Assembly: GCA_025201705.1 (NCBI GenBank)
Contig: MU616588.1
Coordinates: 29,267 to 93,266 of the forward strand
From: Dissophora ornata
Taxonomy: Eukaryota; Mortierellomycota; Mortierellomycetes; Mortierellales; Mortierellaceae
Reading direction: 5' to 3'
DNA: 64,000 bases
Shown: one piece after another, positions 23,264 through 34,239 of the stretch
Layout: the number at the start of each line of letters is the position of its first letter
Numbering within the stretch: position 1 is the stretch's first letter
Made by a program: the position numbers and the translations under genes
Notes under the pieces: model-generated
The model's database searches: none
Told to the model about the DNA's origin: nothing
Seen by the model: the letters and a program-made list of their open reading frames with translations, nothing else

Positions 23264-24429
23264 TCATTCATCCAGTCGCTGCAGCAGATACGCGACCTCG
23301 ACCTCCTTGGTCAATGGGATTACAAAGCGCTCGTATAAATCTACAACAACATCCGCGTGTATCTTTTGATTCTGCTGAATTTGCTCAAGGCTTTCATCCA
23401 GCACAATCTCCCCCTTCTCAGTGATATCATGTCCATAGATCATGGCCTTGCGTCGTAATCTCCTCAGAAGCGCAGCCTCGACCTGTCGGTTAGTTAGCAG
23501 TTCCATGATACCCTCACGATCCTTGGCTTGGATCAGGCGAATGAACGTGGCTTGTTGTGAAGGATCCCTAAACTTGGCCTCCGCAATGAACTTGCCTATA
23601 CCAATGATATGGGTGAATTGACTCTGTCAGTCGCCAATCAGCGCAACTGATCAACGGGGGAGAGAGGACCCAGTCCTGTTTTACCGTAATGAATGCGTTT
23701 GCTCAGTGCCTGCAGGCACTCGACGTCCCTTGTGGCTGAAGATCCATAGTTCATGTCATCGCCCGGTGCACAAATCTTTGGTACAATGTCCTGCAAGTAT
23801 CGATCCATGATATCACTGTTTACATTGATGTCGTTCTTGTGCAGAGTCGGGGGGAAGTCGAGTGTGGGTAGAATCGGCGCTGGCAGTGGCGAGGTGAACG
23901 GATACTCATCTGGAGACGTGTAGCGACGAACACGTGCTGGTTGGCCATCAAATTGACACGTAAAATGTTAGTCTTTCTTGAACAAGGTAAGGAGGCCATG
24001 CATCAAGATAGAGCGTTAACATACCATGAACTTTCTCCATCTCATGCAAGAAGTATCCTAGGAAAGAGCCTTTGAATCCATCGTCGTAATCATAAACACC
24101 TGGCTGGTACGTGTACTCGTTCCATGCGAACTGAGCGCGCTCGATCAGGGCTAAGCAAGCATGGCAGCATGCAGTTCCAATGAGTAACGAGAAGGGATCA
24201 GCTGTACAATCCACGAGAAATGAATGAGCGATAAGGAGTGGTACGACTTACCGAAAATGATTGTGTCTTCGAGTCGAATCAAGACATCGCGAAGCTTTGG
24301 TCCATGGAAATGGGGAGTAAGGGGTTAGCATTAGTTGCCAGCCGCCTCGGACTTGGCCATGTCCTGCTCCCTGCTCCCTTTCGTTACCTTGGCAAGACTG
24401 AGGGCCTCATCCTTGTTGAGAAGATCCAT
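23264..24429 (-). CDS. ARO7: Chorismate mutase
   Basis: Five exons (24388-24429, 24252-24294, 24025-24150, 23685-23936, 23264-23595) give 264 residues, close to yeast Aro7 (256). It converts chorismate to prephenate, the branch to phenylalanine and tyrosine. Matching stretches: [79 protein letters not shown] and the terminus [18 protein letters not shown]. The [10 protein letters not shown] segment covers conserved residues of the AroQ eukaryotic class, in which tryptophan activates and tyrosine inhibits. Gcn4-like sites lie upstream. Confidence 0.93.
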
Positions 24430-24552
24430 ATCGGTATCTTGAAAGGTGCACTTTGAAAGGGAAGCTGAAGGCGTTGGTGCAGGGAGATTGGGCAAGAACA
24501 AACAGCGACATCTTACAGCGAGGAGCTTTGATTTTTTGTATTTTTTTTTTTT

Positions 24553-24621
24553 TGAGTCACCGTGATTGACTCTTCATCCATCTACCTTCTCCACACGAAC
24601 AGCGCCATTGAACCCCGAGTC
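24553..24621. promoter_or_regulatory. Gcn4/CPC1-like sites upstream of ARO7
   Basis: TGAGTCA occurs at 24553-24559, TGACTC at 24567-24572 and GAGTCA at about 24616-24621, that is 124-192 nt upstream of the chorismate mutase start. TGASTCA is the known binding site of Gcn4-type bZIP activators that control amino-acid biosynthesis in fungi. The clustering in front of an aromatic amino-acid gene supports function; binding is inferred. Confidence 0.5.
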
Positions 24622-24800
24622 AATTACCTATCGAAAACTTGAGAACGAGTCGTTCCTCGTCTCTGAATCCAACTTAGTTACCCTCTTGGAGGCTAGGCCT
24701 CAGCACTGACCATACACTATGAGGTCTACCCTTCACATCACTTTATCACCTTTTCTCCATCGATTCCTCCTTTTTATTATGCAGCTAAATTGTCGTTATA

Positions 24801-27243
24801 TCACTCCTTCAACAGCGAGGCGACTACGTGACTGACTTTCATGTTTTTCAGGTCGGTATATGTCTGACCCGTGCCCACAAACAGGATTGGCTGTCCGGTA
24901 GTATAGGTCATCGACAGTGCAGCACCGACTTTGTCGTCAATCGTGTCAAATTTTGTCAAGATCATGCCATCGATATGTCGAGGGTTGGCCATGCCTGAAA
25001 AGTCTTTTAGTGCTGCATTGAACTTTGTCAACTGATCCACAGCTTCGTTGCCAACCAACGCCTCTCCCACAAAAATGATCTTGTCGGGATTGTTAACGGT
25101 CACGAGCTAAATATGGATGCCACAATAGTTAGACCAAGGAAAGCATAGCTGTGATAACACTACATGCTACATACGAATAGGTATCTGAAAAAAAGTTCGG
25201 TACCTTGGCGAGTGCACGCATCAGCGGATCATTATCCTGCATGCGTCCCGCAGTGTCAACTAGAACCACATCATGTCCCGTAATCTTTGCTGAAGAAATA
25301 GCCTCCTTCGCGATTGCCGCAGAGTCCTTCCCGTAGCCCTTCTCGTATAGATCCACCACCGCATTTTGCTCCAGAGCCTTCAGGTTGCGGACATGAACTC
25401 GTAACTGCTCGACAGCTCCAGAACGAAAGGTATCACATGCCGCAATCAAAACCTTGAGATTGTTTTGCAGTAGCCAAAATGCAGTTTTGGACAGATTGGT
25501 TGATTTTCCTACGCCATTGACACCAATAAAGACAATGGTGTACGGTCGCTTCTCAGCTTGAGCCTGAGCAATATCGCGCAGAAGGTCGACTGAGGTCTTG
25601 GGTGTCAAGATGCGCTTCAACGCCAGCTCCATGCTCTGCCGCACATGTGTCTGCACACCTGCATAGAAACATAAGAAATAACATTAGCAACGTTGGCTTG
25701 CTTTAAACAGAGCTTGGCGCTGTGAGGGTCAAGTACAAATTTGACGGGTTGTTTGCTCACTCTTAAAACTGCCCAGGGTCTGACCAACAAGACCTTTGGT
25801 AACAGAGTCGCACAAATGCTGGGCAATATCAGCGGCGACATTCTTGTTGACCAAATGCTCCTTCATCTTGCTCATAATCGGCTCAAGACTCTCGGGGGTC
25901 ATTTCCTTTTGCCCTGTCATGTTTTTAAAGAACGACAGCAATCCACTCGACGCCGCTGCAGGTTTTTTTGCTTGGAGAGACCGAGCGGAAATTTTAGTGA
26001 ATTCTTCCTCAAGTTCGTCAGAGCTGTAACTGTCCTCGTCGCTAGCCTCCAAGTCAGCGACGTTATAGATGCCGTCCTTTCCGTGATGCCCCATTCCACT
26101 CTGGTCCACCTTTTGGTTTATCCGTTATTCATACAGAGTGTTAAAGCATTAGATATCACTCTCACGTCTTGACCTGCAAAATCAACGGAGAATTGGTTGA
26201 ACATTACCAGATGATCTGCGTTGGCAACCTCAGTTGCATCAGAGTTACTGTAGTCTAGACTCTTAGCATCTTTGGCAGAAATTTTGCCATCCCATTTTCG
26301 CCCTTCCTTGATCTTCTTCTTGGAGTCGTCCATCCCAATAACTGGTGATGCAATAGGCGATTTGGCACCCTTGCCTTTTCTTCCACCCACTCTGGGTGAG
26401 GCTGTTTTCTTCTTGAGCAACTCCATATTCCTGCGAAACTCGTCTTCGTTCAACAGCGGCGAATTGGAGGTTGTCTTGGCGTCTTCTACATGAGATCCAT
26501 GTAATGACCATGTTAAGATTGAGATAGAAATCAAGTTTGGCGTGGGGCCAGGGCACACATATTGCTTACCTGGCTTGGCCTTGGCATATGCTAATGAATT
26601 TGAGTAGCCAACAGTATCTTCGAACTTGCGTGGTTGTCTAGATTTCTTGGACTAAGATTCTCGGCGGTGGCGGATAAATGGGGCGTTAGATGGGGATAAC
26701 CTGGTTTTCGAAGGGTTCAAGATAGAACCTCCTGATCTGACTACATTGAGCTTCGACTCACTAAATCCTTACCAATGAGTCCTGGTCCTCGACCGTCTGG
26801 AGCAGTGCCTCAAAATGCACGCCCCAGCCCTTGAGCAGTGGGATACCTCCATTTCTGTGCGATATCACGTCGCCATAGAGCTCGCTGAACTGTACGCTGG
26901 ATACCGTCAACAACGTGTCGATATAAGTCAATCCTAAAGCTTTCGGAAACACGGCCTAGCGGCAATACAACAGAGGTATCTATATTAGATGGCATCTACA
27001 TATTATTTTATCCAATGACGTTCCTAGTTTTCCTAGTTTCCTTACGATGAAGATGAGGTCGAGATCATTGACAAAGGTCCACTTGACAGCATAGTTGTCC
27101 TTGTAGTACACCTGTGTCGATGAGCGCTCCTCGATGAGGACTTCGTGGATGAGATTGTTAATGGGTGAGGACTGGGTCGGACTATAAGCTTTCGACCAAA
27201 GGACGAGTCCACCCTTGGTGGCGATGGTGAAAAAGTCGAGCAT
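24801..27243 (-). CDS. SRP101: Signal recognition particle receptor subunit alpha
   Basis: Seven exons (27046-27243, 26773-26955, 26570-26651, 26166-26485, 25761-26109, 25204-25658, 24801-25106) give 630 residues (human 638). The N-terminal SRX domain starts [20 protein letters not shown] and binds SRP-receptor beta at the ER. A charged linker follows ([20 protein letters not shown]). The C-terminal NG GTPase domain has [10 protein letters not shown] (P loop), [36 protein letters not shown] and [11 protein letters not shown]. It docks ribosome-SRP complexes to the translocon. Exon phases close without a remainder, supporting the model; the small exon 26570-26651 is the least certain. Confidence 0.92.
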
Positions 27244-28833
27244 TCTTGTGAGAGACAAGCTAGCAATGTGGATGGTGCTGGCTCAATATGTTCGTGCAGA
27301 AGAGGGCCATTCTACTTCATTCCACTGCCGCTGCAAAGAAGCAACAGTCACGTGTTCTGTTTTTAATGGCCGACCTTGGGCGTGTTGGCCGGTGCCAACA
27401 TACAACGATTACTCTTCAAACTTGCTTGTCAAAGTCACGAAGGTTCCATATTAAGGGAGGCCAGCCCCGAGTAGCAACGAGGCCATCTAGCTCTCTGCTC
27501 TCTGACAGAATCTAGGGGATATTTCACTCTACGGAGCTTCTGATTCAGATCGCCAGGTGTTTTATTCATCAAACAGAGGTCATGGAAATAAAGGATGATA
27601 AACTTGTCTGTGTGTCCCCTTGGCTCTTCCATGCTGCGGCTCTGGGGGTGTGGTGCCTAGGTTCGCTGCGACATAGTGCTACCTACAGGCTAAGTGCTTA
27701 AGCCTTTGCAGATCGAGTCCCTACTCATGAAACGCGATGGAGCCCCATGCCATCAATTCCTTTCCTCTTCTTCCTTGTTATGAGTCCAGGAACTGGTATC
27801 CGTCGACCTTCTAACGACCTAATCTGCTGACCATGCGTTGTTTGGCCATGCAGGCGCTATCGGTTCCATCTGTAGCAAGCTTTGATCTGACTGTGGGTGG
27901 CCACCGGCTTTTATGCCCCATGTGTTGCTTGAAGTCTTAACTGCGAAGGTTTTGAGCTGCTTGAGGACTGATATTGACAAGGATATACTTGGTATTGATG
28001 TACGCCATCGGGGTTCCCTTCGTGCTGCGTCCTGAGTTCACAGGTGGCAAACACATTTGTTTAGCTCGCTGTAGATCATCCAGGTCTAGTGTAAAGTGGG
28101 TAGGGTGGCCGATAAGCAAAACCACCCGTAGATATACGTCCATATCACAGTCATATCAAATGGCTTTGATGGTCCTGGCGGTGTCATGCCATTGATCCCG
28201 CCGTCGAGTAGCCTAAAACAGGCCTGTCCAGTAGCAGCATTGCATAGTTGATTCGTTCTCCAGGTGCCGCGTTGGTCTAGAGAATGATCCGGATGCTCTT
28301 AGCAGAACGTGCGATGGTGCGAGGAGAAGGTAGGAAGGGAAGACTTTCCTGGGCACAACAATGAGCCCTCTCGCGCTACACAAAGCATGTGGCACTATGA
28401 CGACATGAGAAAAAAAAATATGGCCACGAGGCCTCCTCCCTCCATCCGAAAAAAAAGAAAAAAAAAGGGGTAAAAGGGTGCGGGAACACGCGTCTGGCAC
28501 TGGACACGCTTGCATCTCTTTCCATTCAGCCATCTCTGTCTCTTTCCCTCCATTCCTGCCTCCTCCCATTGATCAAATATATCCCCATCCATTGGCTATT
28601 TGTTCATCACCTCATTACCTATACCGTTGCCGATCCCCACAGCTTTCTCCCATTGGTCCTTGGCGTCCATCAACCTTACTCCTGGAATCAATCCGTGGCT
28701 GCGTACAAGAGCATAAGTCCGTCAACGCCTCCTTACTGCCCGTCCACAACAGACACTGTCCAAGCTCAAGGAGAGGCCCCGCCCTTATTTATACCCAGAA
28801 ATGTATCATTCAATGGTGCAAGGAAACGAGGAG
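27244..28833. other. Intergenic region, possible weak ORF and repeat
   Basis: No confident gene. A minus-strand ORF at 27937-28143 (LRVVLLIGHPTHFTLDLDDL) has a protein-like composition but no recognised family. A short repeat at 27553-27597 recurs near 35.9 kb. A/T runs and a pyrimidine-rich block near 28500-28570 probably belong to the promoter of the membrane protein downstream. Confidence 0.4.
27553..27597 (+). repeat. Short dispersed repeat A, copy 1
   Basis: About 45 bp starting CCAGGTGTTTTATTCATC and ending GGAAATAAAGGATG is matched by 35907-35960 in the same orientation with small indels. Neither copy is in a coding exon. Confidence 0.6.
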
Positions 28834-30709
28834 ATGGATGAACCCCGTTGGAATGGTAAGCACAACCTATTCAGTTCATTTGAGTGTCTCAGCATCATAT
28901 TCTACGCGTGCAGGTTCGCAGTTGTTTTGTACTTTGCTTGATATACGAACGCAGAATGAAGTTGACAAAGCCTGGATTTTACTTACGATAGAGGTGTTAC
29001 GGTTTATGCCAGGACAGAGCCGCAACAATCGCTCCTCTACCTCACTCGCCTCCAGGGCAGTTACAATCTATGATGACGATGAGACATCTCCGCTGCTATC
29101 CAGCGGGCTGATTCCAACACGGAGACAGGTCTCGCAGTGGACCAACAGCATATGGAAGCGACAACTGGTGCTTTTAATTCTTCCTGTCTCTATCGTACGC
29201 GCAACCAACTATTTTTTTTTTTGGTCTTCTGCTGTCCCCTACTTCAGATACTCTTGTTGATACACCAGTCTTAATTTCTTCGCACTGCTCGCATAGGTCA
29301 TAATGTGGTGTGCAGTGCCCCTACGGACATATCCGGACGATCCTGAAGGTGGCGACGACTCCAACTCGACCTTGCCATGGGATAGGTTTCCATGGAGCCC
29401 ACCATCATATCCAGACACCAACAGCACGACAGTCACAGCAGCAACAACAGGCATAGGAAGGATAGGTGGATTAAACGGCGTGATGTCAGGAAACATGAGC
29501 AACATCAACACACTCCCAACAGCACCGCCGCAACCATCAGTGTTAATCAACTTTTGGTTCTTTTTGTGGTTCTACTACGGCTTTTACAACGCAATCGCAC
29601 TCCTACTTATCACCAAGATCTTCAACATCTACTCTCTGAACTGGTGGCCTAAGGCTCTGGGTGGTCTCATCTCGTACTTTATCTTTTGGCTCTCGACGCA
29701 GCTCATGGGAATCCTGGTCTACTACTTTACAGGACTTGAAGGCTATCGGCTTACTTGGGTCTTCTTGACATTTTGCACCATGACCATTCCGCTTCTCGTC
29801 GCTTTCCTAGTCATCCGGTCTGAAAACAGGAACGTCTATCGGCACTCGCTTACAGTCGCTCAAAAGACCTTTCTCTCAGCGCCTTCCATCGAATCCCGCA
29901 TCCCAGCGTCATACATCCGGTTTTTGTGGTTTTGCGTTGCCCTAGCCATCGCCTTGAGCACGATTGTGACAGGAGAAATGTATGCAGAGCAGTTCCAGGC
30001 GCCGCGCCCCACCCCGCACACAACTATCGAGGGCTTGATCTATGTATATTCCTGGGTCGGGACAATCTATATTCTGGACGCCGTCACTGACTACATTGTC
30101 GAGACACGCGTCCGCTCCTATCCGTTATCATCCATCTTCAAGCTATACTACTTCATGATCTACTTCATCTTCTACCGCAATCTCTTCGTGCGCCTTCGAT
30201 CATACGAGCAGTTCCTGGTGATCCAGCTGGCATCCTCATTCTGGGTGTGCATATTCCATCCTATCTGCATGACACGCACGGTTTATCGGACACTGGTGTA
30301 CCTCTTTGGAATCACACGGACCTACGAGGAATACAAGCGACAAGTCGGCCGAGGATTGTTTTTGAGAAACCTGGCGGAGAATGTCACGATGCTCGCGTTT
30401 CTATGCTGGGTCAACATTCTCTACTATGGTCCCAACTCGAAGATTTACCCGTACTTCAAATTCAAGGATCAGAACTGGGAATACAGCCACGACGTTACTG
30501 TCTATGCGTCGATTGGTATTTGGGCTACCGAGCTGATCTCGAACTTTATCAACCGGTTCATATGCAAGAGGTTTTTGGGCCACCATGTCACCAAGGAGGC
30601 CCTAAAGGATTTCAAAGAATACCCAGAGTTGATCATCGCATTCGTCCTAGTTATGGTCCATATCTTGCAAGACATGTTACTTTCATTACTTCAGCTCAAC
30701 TTTGCCTAG
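28834..30709 (+). CDS. Polytopic membrane protein, family not recognised
   Basis: Three exons (28834-28855, 28992-29194, 29297-30709) give 545 residues beginning MDEPRWNEVLRFMPGQSRNN. If the tiny first exon is wrong, translation would start at the in-frame ATG at 29006. The splice at 29194/29297 rebuilds a hydrophobic segment RQLVLLILPVSIVIMWCAVP. About eight to ten hydrophobic segments follow, with aromatic-rich stretches such as INFWFFLWFYYGFYNAIALL, LSSIFKLYYFMIYFIFYR and the C-terminal PELIIAFVLVMVHILQDMLL. A Thr/Asn-rich loop with likely N-glycosylation sites lies between the first two segments. No catalytic or transporter motif is visible; I assign no function. Confidence 0.75.
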
Positions 30710-31019
30710 CGATAATGTATAACAACCAATAAGTTAGAAATGCTAGAATTTTGGATGAATGTTTATACCCACGCATTACACTTTTTTTTGAACGTACACT
30801 GTGGATGGATTTGCAAATCAGCTCAAACCGTTTTACAAAACCAGCATAAATCCTTTGGGAAAGAGCACAAACCGCCTTATCACAACCAACCGCATGCACT
30901 TTTAGGGGAAAAAAGACCATAAAACTGCAAACCATTCTTGACAATTGGCACAGCAAGCCGCTCAGAGTCCTCAGACTAGACAAGTCTTTTTGAACTAGTC
31001 TTCCGTATATGCATGCAAG

Positions 31020-31056
31020 AAAATTCTATTGCCTTTTTTGGAGGCAATAGAATTTT
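31020..31056. repeat. 14-bp perfect hairpin between genes
   Basis: Arms 31020-31033 and 31043-31056 (AAAATTCTATTGCC and its complement) are separated by 9 nt and extend 3 bp further (CAA/TTG) past one mismatch. It lies about 310 bp beyond the membrane protein stop and 234 bp from the secreted protein stop, so it sits between converging transcripts. Confidence 0.85.
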
Positions 31057-31289
31057 GTTGTGTGCATTAATGGAATGCTCGCCTTCCCACAGGCCTCCTG
31101 GGAGCAACCCCAAAAAATTATTTTTGTAGCAAAGTGCGTCATTGGAGACAACGGAAAGGCTACACTATGAGAAAGGAAACGTCGCCCGGAGCGGCTAATA
31201 TACATTATAGAGTTTACGTGCTGGAGCCTGCAATTCAGTTCCCGTCGCTTGGTAGACTATTTACAAGTCGACTGCAGGTTGGCGCAAAG

Positions 31290-31883
31290 TTAACGTCCAT
31301 GTACATTCGAGCTGCTCCACCAATACGATTGCGTTCCCCCATTCAGTGGTTCGAACTTCTGTCTGCCACAAGTCCTCGGTGGAGGGATCCAGTGTCTGTC
31401 TTTTTTCACTTCTGAGACCACTCCAGCTATCGTCACCTCAATACATGGACATTTTTTGGGCCTTGGGGGCAATAGGGCCGACAGGAACTTTTCTGGTACT
31501 GCAAAATGATTCAGAGTGTATTCATCATCATCCACATCCTCGTATAAATATCTAAATAAATCTTGGCAGAGTATTTCATCACCAGTGGGTGATCTGCAAA
31601 AGCTGGTTTCTCGGGTGACGGGAGCTACCCGTTTCGGTTTGGTGAGGGGAGATCTGATGCAAGGTTTGCCGCCGCAAGCAGTGTTGGGATCGATAGGTTC
31701 GCCAGCAAAATTGACGTCCCAACCGTTATCCCAGTCTTGCAAGAGTTTATGTGACCAGACGCTCTTGTGCGTCGAGTTCTTGTTTTTCGAGACTTTATCG
31801 TTCTTGATCGTCAAGGCTGTGGCGAGAGTGGCAAGGGCCAAGGACACCAACAACACCAAAACCGTGTTACGTAGAGCTGACAT
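31290..31883 (-). CDS. Small secreted protein, unknown
   Basis: Single exon, 197 residues. Start ATG at 31883 gives a clear signal peptide (NTVLVLLVSLALATLATALT), then a basic segment, a Cys/Pro-rich middle (NTACGGKPCIRSPLTKPKR, TSFCRSPTGDEILCQDLFRY), an acidic DVDDDE patch and a C-terminal Cys pair (KKCPCIEVTIAG). About eight cysteines in the mature part suggest disulfides. No family recognised; size and cysteine content resemble small secreted effector-like proteins of fungi, which is only an analogy. The frame is open upstream of the ATG but lacks a sensible N terminus. Confidence 0.65.
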   Translation of the reverse strand: MSALRNTVLVLLVSLALATLATALTIKNDKVSKNKNSTHKSVWSHKLLQDWDNGWDVNFAGEPIDPNTACGGKPCIRSPLTKPKRVAPVTRETSFCRSPTGDEILCQDLFRYLYEDVDDDEYTLNHFAVPEKFLSALLPPRPKKCPCIEVTIAGVVSEVKKDRHWIPPPRTCGRQKFEPLNGGTQSYWWSSSNVHGR

Positions 31884-32870
31884 CTTGTTCTTAATAATGG
31901 ATGAATAGAAATGTTCACAAACATTTAGTTCGAAGGAGCTATGTTGGGTTTTTTCTTTTTTCTGGCGTAACAATTCAAAACTTACCTAGAGCCGGAATGG
32001 ATAAAGAAGGCAATCAGCAGGGAAATGTGATGGGGTTTAACGGAGGCTGATCCGTCAGAGGTGTACAGGGGAAAAGGAAGGAGAAAGGGATAGGAGATTG
32101 GAGGCAATGGTGACTTTGAGAAAATGGAAGAAGGAGGACACACATTATAGAAAAACTGCCCCTCGCCCTTGTGCACTTTCTACTGTTGATTTTGAATGTA
32201 GGATGTAGGGCGACTTACTGTTCATCCTCAACCATGAAAACTTCAAAGTTTGTTGAAGGCGTTGCAGATCAATAGCTCGGCCTATGTTATTGTCAGGTCA
32301 AAAACAAAATAAACGAGGCATTCTCGTAAGGTCTTGTTCCTTCTGCGCCTTTTTCTTTCTTTGTCTGACACATGCTTTTGGAGAAGGTATTTTTTCCCCA
32401 CAGACTTCAAAGAATAAAGAGTATAATACGCGACTTTGAGCTATCAGTCAGCGCAGTCCAATAGGAAAAGTAGCCGGCAAATCAGTTTCAGCTGTATGTA
32501 CCTTTTCGAGTCGCAATTGCCTGCAAAAGGTGGCCTCTTTCGCCTGCATGGTCGTCCATTCTCCGAAAGATTACACTTTGCAGACTTTTATTATTGATCG
32601 ATGGAGAGTCCATTGAGCACCAATCTGACTCGCTATCCCAGCCCTTTCCATTTCTGAGCAATTGGCTCTGTCCACGCCTGCGTTATTCGTTTATTCTTTG
32701 AGCCCTGGTTCAAGCTGACGTTTTGTATAGTCTATACAAGTATGCTCTGCCGATCGGTCGTCAATATCGATCATGGTTGCACAAAGAACATTTCAAGGGA
32801 ACTGCGGGGGAATGGAGGCTCTGTAAAAAGACAACATGTGTGGGCCACTTGTATTTGAGCCAATAGGGAT

Positions 32871-32908
32871 AACTGGCTTGCGGCAGCCAAGCAACGTTGC
32901 TTTTTGAT
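32871..32908 (+). repeat. Dispersed repeat B, copy 1
   Basis: AACTGGCTTGCGGCAGCC followed by ACGTTGCTTTTTGAT matches 35793-35839, which has about 9 extra bases in the middle. Both are direct and flank the lectin gene about 2.9 kb apart. Confidence 0.6.
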
Positions 32909-33106
32909 CATTCGATATTGGCTCTGTCTCCCTCGGTAAGTAAATGCACTTGGCCAAAAAAAAAAATTCCTTCGGTAGAAGTACCGTACTGTTCCAAGAG
33001 CCCAACTCTATTGTGTACAGCACAGCAATACACCATTAACCAAACAACCCAACTCTAATTCGTTCCTATGTCACGATCTAATAAGGCAAGGAAGTTCTTG
33101 GGAAGG

Positions 33107-33427
33107 TGTAACGGTTTTGCGACTTGGCAAGACGACAAGAGATTAGAACAAGAGGAAAAGACTAGAGTGTGTTTTTGTATATGTTTAGTAAAATTGGAGT
33201 TCGAAACTACTGAACTAACTAGGCACTGACCATTGCTATTTATACGTATTCAGGAACCAGCTTACTAATCATGGTTCCCGTGAACTAGCCTGGCGACCCT
33301 ATCCAACCAGATAGCTTGACCAATCCTGGAGTTGAGTTGGATTAGTCAGCGTCGTATGACCTCGACGTTATTGGGGCGTGATCGTGATCATACATGGGGA
33401 GTGGACCAGAGAGCTGACACTCTGATA
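33107..33427 (+). mobile_element. Possible solo LTR
   Basis: The segment starts TGTAACGG, contains a TATA-like CTATTTATACG and is flanked by GAAGG on both sides (33102-33106 and 33428-33432), which could be a 5-bp target duplication. The 3' end is not the usual CA, so the call is weak. No internal retrotransposon coding sequence is seen nearby. Confidence 0.3.
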
Positions 33428-34239
33428 GAAGGGAATTTCGGCTATCTTTCTGTACACAGCATACTAATTTGCGATCGGAGGATGCATGTAGTTGCATGGG
33501 ACTGACACGAGGGGATTTGAATGGAGAAATCTGGATGTGTGCCAGTATCTTGGATGGGCGTCGGGAGAAGACCCATTTTTGGTCAGGTCTCGGATGTGAA
33601 CGGAGTTAAATGACCAACATGCAGAGGTACTGGGCGTAAGTACCCATGAGGATGCTTGGTGGTGATAGCCCAGGTGAGAGTGCTGTGCTGGCAGGGTTTC
33701 TTGGTTCATGCATAGTGAGCTATTTGTGGTATATGGTCTCCGACAACCTGAGCCCAATTTCCACTCCTCTTGGGGGTTTGTGAGCTATTGCAAGTGGACG
33801 GTCGATTCTCGGCACGACGGGAGATGCAAAGACATTGCTGTTGCACTCGCACACAAAAATACGTATAAATATAGTCCACAGCTCCTCAAAAAAGTTTGAT
33901 CCTTACCTAGTAACTTGAATACTTCGTCTGTACCCTCCGATATCCTCCACCTTCTTAGTAACCTCGAGCCATATCCTTCGCAAGAGCTATCCCACACAGA
34001 CATCTCCTTCACAGGGCCCTCGCAAAATCGCCACAGACCCATATCAAGAACATTCACAGGAGCATACAACCCCTGAACGAACCTGCAATTCTTGACCAGA
34101 CTCTTGTAAGGCTATCTTGTTGGACTTTCGCGATTATTTTCAAAGGGAGCGGTGAATATTCATACTGACCTATTCTCACTATCTGACATATCCCTTTTAT
34201 TGCTTACTCTATGTAGTGGTTATGTATCATCTTGACACC

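Larger units (their letters stand above)
31884..34239. other. Long intergenic region with repeats
   Basis: Over 2.3 kb without a convincing gene. It holds one copy of a 38-bp repeat (32871-32908) and a possible solo LTR (33107-33427). ORFs at 32793-33023, 33464-33757 and 33785-34069 have no recognisable protein features. The last few hundred bases presumably include the lectin promoter. Confidence 0.45.
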
